This document shows, in pieces, positions 63,101-64,000 of a stretch of 64,000 nt of DNA. The translations under genes and the position numbers were made by a program. This stretch comes from Micromonospora echinospora (GTDB lineage: Bacteria > Actinomycetota > Actinomycetes > Mycobacteriales > Micromonosporaceae), in assembly GCF_900091495.1 (NCBI RefSeq), contig NZ_LT607413.1:3410001-3474000 (forward strand), in the 5' to 3' direction. Position 1 is the first letter of the stretch. Every line of letters begins with the position of its first letter. The notes below the pieces were generated by a model that did no database searches, was not told the DNA's origin, and worked only from the letters and a program-made list of their open reading frames with translations.

Positions 63101-64000
63101 GCCCCGGCCGGGCTGCGGGCCCTGGCGGACCTCGTCGACGCCGACCCCCGGGTGACCCGACCCCGGCCGGGGCCGGAGGCCGTCTCCGACGCCGGCATCC
63201 TGCGGGCCGTGGCCGACATCCTCGACCCGGCCGTCGGCGCACTGGACACCTTCCGGGCCATCGCCTCCGCCGCGTGGACCATCAACCCTCCGCAGAACTG
63301 GCCGGACACTCTGCAAGCCCTGACCGAGCTGCCCACGGCGGCCGGCCGCGACGTGGCGACGCTGCGCGACGCGCTCGACATCATCGAGCGGCAGCGGTTG
63401 CACGGCGTCGCCGACCTGCTCGACGGCCTGACCCCGGACGACGCCGGTGCGGTCGCCGCCGCGGTGACCGCGTCCGGGACGACCGCGACCGACCTGGCTG
63501 ACGCGTGGCGGGACGTCTCCACCGCCGCCGACCTGATCCCGGCGCTGCCCCCACCAGCCGCCACCTGGGCCGGCACGGCGGACACCGTACTGCCGCCGGC
63601 CGACGTCGTGCACCATCCGATGCCCCCGGTCACCGCCGCCCTCGACGAGTGGCTCACCATCGGCGACTGGGAGGACTCCCGTACTTTCCTTGACGACCAC
63701 GGGGCGGAGCTGCTCTCCGACCGGGCGCACAGCGCGCTGCAGATCCGCCGGGCGGGACTGCCCCACAACGTCGACCTCGCCGCCCGGGACGCGCTGCTCA
63801 CCCTGGCCCGCTACGGTCACCTCGACGACGGATACCGGTACCTGCTCGGCCCCACCCCGCCGGCGTCGGCAGCGGCCGGGACCCCGAACCCGCTGCCGGG
63901 AGCGCCGACCGGGCGGCAGGAGTTGCTGACCAGGCTGCTGGCCCGGCCGGACGTGGCCGACCCGGCCGCCGTGTCGGCCCTCGGCTACCTGGCCGCCACC
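41171..64000 (+). CDS. Giant polymorphic-toxin-like T7SS protein, at least 7,610 residues (3' end beyond window)
   Basis: One reading frame with no stop from ATG 41171 to the last base. It is the only possible start: an in-frame TGA lies at 41135 and GGAGG is 9 bp upstream. Order of parts by residue: 1-330, helical domain with hydrophobic stretch ALVMFIFMMTELAVAFAMAF; 330-600, Pro-rich linker and helical part; 590-640 and 800-860, collagen-like Gly-x-Pro stretches; 885-1015, Ser/Asp-rich repeats; 1060-1200, papain-like domain (Cys1074, His1161, Asp1181); 1529-3870, four internal repeats; 3930-4170, domain with HELKHFAGVPHD at 4109-4120; 4170-5000, helical and alpha/beta parts; 5000-6950, beta-rich domains; 7080 to the edge, further helical repeats. 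No signal peptide. Similar giants in actinobacteria are annotated as lonely Cys or glutamine-deamidase-domain proteins. The true effector domain may lie past the edge. Confidence 0.9.
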   Translation, partial: MGQAPVPSVGLPESSKQALENFTGMRLHRSNLAMLAYDLNALEVLADRVRTVLVPELIRAIRAVRAAGDGEVYDRFVAQTAPFVELLDGVADLKVNTAQAMRGFLNQMELTDRQALVMFIFMMTELAVAFAMAFFLPVEAAAHIVKTRTIIQTILRSSMVRAAASSTAIQMLFMPGSSLLAQISMLADGLMPGIDWAQVGKQALYGLAVAGVTTAASPALARFAGAVGGGLAHLGVSGSTRDLLTSLMMVPVSEVGMEVVGGIGASYIVDGYYNPGSLGPDALSGALSGSGELAATGAGMGARRGAVGLGFNPTRPRWRMPDGVGFTADGRPVAPVPPPIPVTADPSAYQPEVGDPAGAGSGGPAPVPVPPVPAPSLSAPAPVAPEPVPPVPAWSAPSWSAPDLPAPSWSVPNFSVPTVPVVPVPEWVAVAGAPAVEQWQRFQQELVDHYGGLLAGTGQARQFLAALPVPVEQVFTEWADARQNDPTVPAFLSQIGLPATALTEQYLFGVRDQAVARITEALAQSVTAGGQIPAAVRPELVVAALPAEFDRQALRSAVHLAAQHHIDQYLTTGTPTPVTLQGGLVLPGAVQVPGTAGVPGGAALPTAVGTPGAPGLPGGAGVPGGAGVPGAPGAAVPSDAVRAAVARDVRAHVDRSLDAILGTTPPLTAPPTAPLTVPPAVPSAAVASPGAAQVNAVADVVRQVVTDLPARFTAAVIPDTTGPDTTPASTDTPANRRTDVPTVPVTPEQHTAAAANLAETQFADLAKKYGVEPANHDALAGSFRQDWVDGYHQVLAQATATPGTPDMPGAAGTSGVPATPSVPATSGVPATPITPGAPGTPSTPGAPGTPGTPDAAGVRGTVPGGVAPRTDGTPNHDGTSDRISVSELSVSSDDVFSRDSSFNDTMTVSDLSSSDELTSRDDAMTVSDLSSLDEPISRDPVKRDVIDGDSVSGVSSLDESDNGEAAKREFRNTDPFRDASSRDGLISGDPVTRDVGGRDSFSNVSSLDEPVGGDPGGRREPASAAPEPAVAATGQPVAAMGQPVEAAESARRVADWVDQTPVGPDSSRDPWWWCVQATLDAYTTVYGRPGKRAVFDDRILGPDGRPAPTTSWPQLLDILGATDESVALPGGVRSEDVLAALRAAPGSMVVVRVAPPNEPQHVFALHSQPQPSGPPTIKVRDGLVPGAEDRPEPTDPERDPWFGHLFASSTRLAAFDSTGRPTTIADLLPDRTSAHPQPSTTTSIDPSAILLASTTPPRGPSQAMQADATSPGQPSDPAEMDDAPGTGPEFVGLGFQDAHPDLSGLDLRTPPPKVEPDWEPAWGVDPVESDLLAGGESPASDMDGGTPRGAEPVDPSDPLAGVDSPASESGTDWLADADLNDPWEPIEDLGGVDWRAESGQVGYWDPPALVESPAPVSDVDRLAEPEQVESDVPAGVDSPTSEDGEPPAGTGSVDSGSPWAEIPMQASVAGTPWLADADPRRAVHLLAVWDQQDSARDFGTLPENPAPIGPDPGSSGAPAVGGAEGVPQDWKRTVASAIAQLSAVGTRGEAGGVRDVAAEFVQWTRDVLGVDLLADRPKPDDFYDAVLLRFDEKLKAAGVEPSPSGLRAWVARELAADLRRGGESEFSRLLPYPEVMSEQRREELHRQWLNKIALHQTGDFDVAHVVPHVIASRLSLSMRIHHLFGAPHDIGPEPRAAVDTPEADPATVDTPEADSATVDIRYPVVFHKGAYYLGQLPDPTDVERARRIAEGFPRTEVSEDEQRRLDQLFVDARELLRAEIAEAENNPHPTNSDRWPVLRETFHRQLAVIRQHPDSPHHKKARELADHVHHLRRLLTASRWESGNRQNLENQFTIHLPVSVDARRADYQYLRVWLRNSQSAAVDVERMAVPGDLVAVHFGKVGGVGTGFVEVSYTSAAGTEVHSRRGIGRSLNDSELARLRSRAVDKVWDVDRPPLVRDFYTTTSVQHNGELGVGLGQAAPGQDALKPRIPTAPVVGGLPPVLNRELNETRLLLGYARDGGRPTAIVEAPAGKNVKGQPLYLELSKPATTRSDVERLRKKALWEPNNRWALSGQMSFDVVLQRGATRPRVLSILAVLGPLSIEVRASGRARTLDGAEVDLSPGTSVTVSVGKWPGQGEDETGVAGTIPVVVRAPLVDGPGHVYRLFDTGVDIKRFYDLTSEISAAPPEVREVPRRTQVREVPRRTQVPAVGRSGVPKGWTLTVASAIEQLSAVGTRGEAGGVRDVEAEFVQWTRDVLGISLSAGLPKPNDFYDAVLDRFDEKLKAAGVDRSVSGLRAWVARELAADLRRGGESEFSRLLPYPEVMSERRREDLHRQWLNKIANHKSGHDDVAHVVPRVIASRLSLSMRIHHLFGAPYDIGPEPRAEVDTPEADPATVDIRYPVVFHKGAYYLGQLPDPADVERARSIAEGFPRTEVSEDEQRRLDRLFVEARDLLLARIAEAENNPHPTNSKHWPLLRETLQRELAVIHREHPDYRHNRKAQELELLAYRRYIEHLRADPRWKEETTDFRHQFTLDISAKRPKDAKQLELSVLLDGRTVNMGIGRVAERGDRLPVHFGARGEEGIAFAEFRYTDATDRTDRIVYRELGRKFSDGELLELRVKAAGRVWDLHHRPLSNDHYQVTLPLLGRGMFGGSYGDPAAPRNDRQITVPHVPVVGGLPPVLYAELNGRLILSYAEDGRPTAIVVAPAEKNVTGLPLYLELGKPAFVVDDIKRLRKDALWEPEDRWALSERMSFEVLLEPGKWTPGPLPIAVGGPDSARTLAGAEVDLSPGTSVTLSVGQWQGRVGADVAGTIPVVVRAPLVDGSGHVYQLLDTGVDNERFDDLKRDITEALTKPGSVAAMLAERADDAARGLAEANLVTSGSLPAVVATTIELLSAVGNRDEQNFVRWAGEVFGLDLTRARPGNFYESVFRTFREQFADLGINRQRLHEWTASSLAADLRLGDASEFRRLLPYPEGVSEQRREDLHRQWIGKIAYGVGGDHDVAHVAVHALARLIPQSVRIYQPFDAPYDIGPGSDSTKLPVVFYKGAYYLVRPADPDDADLAARIARGPERTPIPEGEKRRLDGLFDQALGMLLMRIDAVEEKLRTTGRHWPVQREVLERRLAVIRQGVGGVDLAERQRPESPRQQADTLTEYRRYLSSITQVSATGLWRGEDPRPQGGRVTLHIHAANHGESQAAASVQVENKSLRIRHLNTVAMPGDRISLDFGMDGEEVFAVARIPYRAPDGTEEFIYRDYRTDFTPADLDTLNARAVDARWRKVDSALSQLTNSRTQKGSAFKRWAYAVFRIGRADSGAEPLDAFYGTVLKTHRERLVQSGVTTVAGLGVLVARHLDADLRRGEQSMFRALLPYPEDMSEQRRETLHQHLLNKLLHRQPGYPDVVHVVPHIVAWGLGLPMAIHHPYGAPPYVIGPPSDDGEVPQPVVWFDGAYYLAQPRDPHDARIAEGFPSPAALTELRRLDVVFDEAIEVLKTEVDTAEQNTAIGHWPLLRDTFHRNVAAISQGPSSPQGLADVLEEHLRYRDALRAESTWEDENRWNLQDPFTIPVLVEDTAGRPTLRLRLDGNDTVLGYVDRVAVLGDRVAVDFGKVDGEGVGIARIPYTAPDGTERFAYKEIARRFTDSELAELWSTAAGSVWETVDRWTFGNVYHITAPVSEGGTFDITFGGQRVTLPPVEMADGLPPVIAAELREGRFRLGYGMDSRPLAVLEAPAGRNGTGAPLYLELSSPAPTAYDIERLRSMALWESVEPAALLDEVSIDLVMQEDRRTPNPLPLTFGDDNSGRTLDGQEVDLSAGTEVALRVGRFLRMEGSNVVTSIFAAVKAPLADQSGYAYRLVDTNLPNEWFDEFKTQWETTDSGKRPAAPAWPAGPLEKRPRTGGSSLPGGPAAFEWAGAASADGGVGLSSGWAAGVEPSVVRVDGGWRVSYRSVEGLPSWGEMTRVHSDRFTWRGSEPLGFVETPGEGRPFRVETAGEDAGVRVHVDHWVHRGSGNVVFRLRLEPDANVGRDSILRTLGAVEQWVVRTNERLRPEGGPQTQAVAVVFDPAAETVVRLSRYGSDLRDSDRVWVSEDGSAGRITQLHWLADLPSRAYGHELKHFAGVPHDGSPGDLLRTSRTVGDDHLHEPGFTAWELDQIRDTAASYVAPTDAPQPVLVPLGVPRDGRDLLSAFVASEPALVRTALDAGLPADLREFLSDAAGVRAAVAESVRTGVPQGSELGRVTELLRDHVSDYLAENAGRLPADVTAQRLAFREQHERDAAALSPDQAQQRVDELVDAGLLDPDIARARLDEMRANPADAGRHLLEVLTDPERQLDSGELAAVKAAVNDWANLSNSPAGRFLTPLLAHATDARMRVSQVAPEGVRPVGAYGPTGGTPVNLARSAADPERPGVHFDALVPETPATVELSAVPPQQLAPTPQPPAPAADDGQQQVVPLAASPDAPLVLMAEGLPDDLRLQRAVGGVLLHDRDAAPGPISSRVLPPTGPGPAILLHSSVLDPDHLGTALAGMRTQDTTMAVLHWPQDQPVTVARALEVTAQALGPQSSAMLSVPRSALRDRPTPSPQIVPLDANGEVTFFSGRPERYLFLPEVTGAPRRPAPYGLPEQSPGVYGLGDGWVVWDGGSHLWIGPATELDGARRLLPDTGGWLAEPVVFLGWAATALPAEVGHRVGRIFGGMPAAAPTNLITSGMGLDRRTLVPSEVSGLPAGVQLSHVPGGVLAHTGPRPPAGATTLNWSDLTSPDRPRLVVDESVGDPVAVVEAIHRGLPSGAGPLQVFVAPPAAGTSGTPSGAVDAARVAKVLRERFGGRLELVLPVSVVGRQPAGADELIPVDARGQETFPAAAHAWRVPLRPAPPRQPGPLGLRPAATDGYEVYRGWTVREQTGVVLFAQNGTSPHTLSPDALAAPASGVAVVVQSRGGPIPREVADTVARLLSGVPEADRDVRVFGNATSAGPAAPDPDGSSASAPALPATPDRRALALGDPKANLPDVDRVEQGLRAEVARRGVTVRDNEWEQLRERLLNNYPQLVSADGLLFTLGGIEVRARLRPEDPQLVANPAGSFDTETPGPSLDDTEGRTSEDGRFHANQFTQGVFQTGAHSQSDGTTTRAMRLRGGFNVDVPLGPMTHWGPNFNATLNKVDQKSAYLIDAEKGRVFDTRADSTFYSYEPGWLIEARGDGQPWQAVEVPEPADGQEAARLVVAIPDHLLENAGEQVVADLPEHLRDNLTRVPELFSASNITGLNELYDHIIDRLRADGFDMSIESPMRNELQRKLWNLETHFDEAVNNRRTPETDGDAGALTRGYAFTLHDDGHAAASIRVYGRRLGGSVQVGLGDGSTRVGASSDKAHIEQVRTGIVGQGGEFTLGQSAGLSFGGAVDLPLARRLDDPQAYKESTKLGLSARAGMSWTSNDGGGVTVASLNVVVGRYTGQTVGHEVRFEFHAEVITSRRPREWPHPTPVVDGSVVLRMSEPDSFDYGFSVDADAFAPDPVPGLADGDLAVVPAGGRPRSVPHDQWRPRLRNTGVHPEDTGGNLLPRHVIQGRGLLGQALPRIDKPAVRRLRAGLMEVLAGEGFLPADGDRPWAHGEQNRPATPDPGTPLEERPLLGRMVDGARDTYDEVVHRDTDATIDNLDLFNKMVSGDGLESHFDSLVQDGAALVDDPDAPAPEAGMSFTLNTWRNAVKLTAEVTVFAIPRITADVDADGNSVHFERLSDEVSTVTLGMSLGIAGQGASGNQGWSVEGGVNTALPPSVKDVRSVGLLGGSVSRNVGAAERVTRVVNRPELKEYGGRVMFVNAPYDLGYVVRISDRDAPIVSPELIPANVHAALLKFNSDPATFSEVAPGDVAPSALHQGIVYFVDAHGLRAAAQNQLPRDLTLAGRPMTGPVASLTNHVTFQARFKEAMLGQYGATTLVEPGFWANTNAALSVKVPRIRRVQFVGATPDQYVTGLIELYLAETVNVANESFTKAFNLPNIGLSRKFGPVNVGFGESAGVRVSKSESAETKRVGGLEMLKLAFGRGYAYVAEFDANVRAGVRTQVGFAASRVSVPPGADLRDRTMLFILPEAEALAQYAAGKLPVSDVQLVDAMGRWSRGELVLSGNTVAGLLSRWRGELADRVAGGLPDLGAYLIQHRVQTWALTLADRHVDLPQRGAVLAPRRRERFATEFGITLDPNANPFSALTMPPYLTRTGDRTLGHAGVDDLVLFTGPAPADGGPRPTTTVLDAVRELVDAGRPGLLGASHDNWPGAGTSWGVLMVSPDESVVGALPGGLETLQSTLAGQRANIVFADMLHRYNGVTFYLVDQRNPVAAQMFKLKVSGTLGGRPRYTGWRADYGIENYEHAYGATARIIGQSLGWNLTPARFGFSVDGVPVSTAASLSFAPGGGRGVKGAAQVVRERTVYDWTGNYEAEDDIGLTMELSRVQMHGWQPSYLVNHVLTGLNNAADWALHRAPAGFANAISLAPVEPVLTRHYEGRIDFKVPRGLAEATPVPRSPQLDLRALPSLPGDAYVSAALVDDLYPAARHLMGKVLGPQANAPLYRGSVALDGLLSRLNVDNHLSEGLDDGGYLLGSHLFVAGSSNNRVAMRMYVKLHSLEIISELATTGTGRYAKFAFTTSATQSRSRWRPNVDVGMAYGAPIGKTNIGPQEDTTATGGISTGANRNAPASHSATFDDTKRLENHLKMQGRTYLVRIRTQARFVAVPHQHSAFHRDAGLAPMEPARFEADDAPGTGWMSGDGFYEMFADEVHELQRALSERYDWKANNPADWPAPAADAPTIGLEGLLQRATPAGMAAAPVAGRVIDAGTFDPQQAPQHVALLIRDQIGNHYDPVSPLRLTASAAEQTRLRYEVVLDWAVGHLQRLNPVQQAAAGLAELTAWKNRVGKFAVGAVLPATDVRQFAERIPQIVERVQAVQPPGSPSVTPPEEVELLAQDPRTVARVVAFELKTHLDLTVTDDQGTASRYRIDPQGWIVALREGPDGTFAPVTAPEVIFDLDRDLKLRADAAGIRLRRQMALYHELLSGTPVQMDAAAELGPELETHIRQARADADDRAREWITEGLPAKPANPLAVHTARDDTDTAGTRAGQARRLLAAVLPSGWTTTGPLPQAPDMLRPGTRVWITRPQGAAAARIDVDGTYRLYDPFALGTAERTLDAQQFRDVLAGAQAVTLVEPDVLTSWLLQDGNWAASRQLAEDNLEVLRADPTAARLTQDQQQARPASPSTAPAQPETVQPDAARPGTTPAPAGDPVLDRHRALLDAIRAGQLTAAYDYLAAADATARHRALADAVAAVVPADPTAPADPAAPAGLRALADLVDADPRVTRPRPGPEAVSDAGILRAVADILDPAVGALDTFRAIASAAWTINPPQNWPDTLQALTELPTAAGRDVATLRDALDIIERQRLHGVADLLDGLTPDDAGAVAAAVTASGTTATDLADAWRDVSTAADLIPALPPPAATWAGTADTVLPPADVVHHPMPPVTAALDEWLTIGDWEDSRTFLDDHGAELLSDRAHSALQIRRAGLPHNVDLAARDALLTLARYGHLDDGYRYLLGPTPPASAAAGTPNPLPGAPTGRQELLTRLLARPDVADPAAVSALGYLAAT
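42940..43085 (+). repeat. Giant protein: collagen-like stretch 1
   Basis: Gly-Val-Pro / Gly-Ala-Pro triplets such as GTPGAPGLPGGAGVPGGAG, about 45 residues. Confidence 0.75.
43573..43750 (+). repeat. Giant protein: collagen-like stretch 2
   Basis: About 58 residues rich in Pro-Ala-Thr and Pro-Gly triplets (PATPSVPATSGVPATPITPG, APGTPSTPGAPGTPGTP). Probably an extended linker. Confidence 0.75.
43825..44210 (+). repeat. Giant protein: Ser/Asp-rich degenerate repeats
   Basis: About 130 residues with recurring VSDLSS-DE--SRD units (MTVSDLSSSDELTSRDD, MTVSDLSSLDEPISRD, VSGVSSLDE). Acidic spacer, possibly calcium-binding or a flexible stalk. Confidence 0.7.
44350..44750 (+). other. Giant protein: papain-like cysteine domain
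   Basis: Residues 1060-1200. PWWWCVQATLDAY places Cys1074 at the start of a helix, QHVFALHS gives His1161, and IKVRDGLV gives Asp1181: the Cys-His-Asp order and spacing of papain-like toxin peptidases and glutamine deamidases. It could process the giant protein or act on a target. Confidence 0.55.
45755..47818 (+). repeat. Giant protein: internal repeat unit 1 (688 codons)
   Basis: Unit begins DWKRTVASAIAQLSAVG. Markers in order: LRAWVARELAADLRRG, SRLLPYPEVMSEQRRE, FHKGAYYLGQLPDP, FHRQLAVIRQ, VVGGLPPVL, LYLELSKPA, AEVDLSPGTSVTVSVG, GTIPVVVRAPLVDG, HVYRLFDTGVD. Confidence 0.9.
47819..49816 (+). repeat. Giant protein: internal repeat unit 2 (666 codons)
   Basis: Same marker order as unit 1. 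The first ~780 bp are nearly identical to unit 1 at DNA level (for example AGGTATCCGAAGACGAGCAG in both), while the rest has diverged, so the first part was recently copied or converted. Confidence 0.9.
49817..50992 (+). repeat. Giant protein: internal repeat unit 3 (392 codons, lacks second half)
   Basis: Diverged copy with SLAADLRLGD, RRLLPYPEGVSEQRRED, FYKGAYYLVRPADP and ERRLAVIRQ, then joining directly to unit 4. The VVGGLPPV to HVYRL half is absent. Confidence 0.85.
50993..52780 (+). repeat. Giant protein: internal repeat unit 4 (about 596 codons)
   Basis: Most diverged full-layout unit: RHLDADLRRGEQSMFRALLP, YPEDMSEQRRE, WFDGAYYLAQPRDP, FHRNVAAISQ, DGLPPVIAAEL, LYLELSSPAP, QEVDLSAGTEVALRVG, YAYRLVDTNL. 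Confidence 0.85.
53360..53640 (+). other. Giant protein: metalloprotease-like domain with metzincin signature
   Basis: HELKHFAGVPHD at residues 4109-4120 fits HExxHxxGxxHD exactly: His4109, Glu4110, His4113 and His4119 as zinc ligands and catalytic Glu, Asp4120 as the metzincin family residue. VVFDPAAETVVRL and ITQLHWLADLPSRAYG come before it. A clear Met-turn was not found downstream. Confidence 0.55.
56160..62000 (+). other. Giant protein: beta-rich C-terminal region
   Basis: Residues about 5000-6950. Several long stretches of alternating hydrophobic and polar residues with Gly and Asn turns (GFNVDVPLGPMTHWGPNFN, VQVGLGDGSTRVGAS, VTLGMSLGIAGQGASGNQG, LFVAGSSNNRVAMRMYVKL). They suggest repeated beta-sandwich or barrel-like modules. 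Not matched to a named family. Confidence 0.5.

Overview
The window is very GC-rich (third codon positions almost all G or C) and holds actinobacterial families in dense, overlapping operons. A type VII secretion (ESX) locus, ECF sigma factors, a stand-alone LigD-type polymerase domain and long secreted actinobacterial proteins point to Micromonosporaceae or a close relative. That placement is inference from gene content; no rRNA or other marker gene is present.

Left third (1-11.8 kb), chromosomal housekeeping and accessory genes: a short-chain dehydrogenase cut by the left edge; two overlapping small membrane proteins; a Gfo/Idh/MocA oxidoreductase; a DUF2795 protein; an erythromycin-esterase-family hydrolase; a TetR regulator with twin perfect operators followed by an MMPL exporter; a LigD-type polymerase; a secreted SGNH hydrolase with VCBS repeats; and a secreted L-type-lectin-like protein. 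Two copies of one dispersed palindrome sit at two convergent gene junctions, in opposite orientation.

Regulatory block (11.9-16.8 kb): a LuxR-type response regulator next to a large protein that looks like a dead histidine kinase with extra C-terminal domains; convergent to them is a real histidine kinase whose start codon overlaps the stop of an ECF sigma factor.

T7SS block (17.1-64 kb), all on the + strand and mostly with very short gaps or overlaps: a two-domain family-2 glycosyltransferase; an unknown protein; a protein with a degenerate ADP-ribosyltransferase-like C-terminus; a 39-codon coupled ORF; a fusion of a right-handed beta-helix with two CbxX/EccA-type AAA+ domains; a small unknown protein; EccC (three FtsK/SpoIIIE ATPase domains); a DXD glycosyltransferase of the GT32/GT44 (large clostridial toxin-like) type; an Esx protein; an IS5-type transposase remnant; EccD; EccB (apparently frameshifted at its end); two more Esx-like proteins; two further probable substrates, one a 1,080-residue PPE-like protein with heptad repeats; a YbaB/EbfC protein and a partner; and a giant gene. 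No EccE or mycosin is seen inside the window.

The giant gene starts at 41171 and stays open to the last base: 22,830 nt, at least 7,610 codons, with no stop in the window. It has a hydrophobic N-terminal domain, collagen-like and Ser/Asp-rich linkers, a papain-like Cys-His-Asp domain, four copies of an internal repeat, an exact metzincin signature (HExxHxxGxxHD), and a long beta-rich C-terminal region that continues beyond the edge. My reading is that the EccB/C/D machine, with the AAA+ protein and Esx partners, exports or displays this giant polymorphic-toxin-like protein, and that the glycosyltransferases and ART-like protein are accessory modifiers or effectors.
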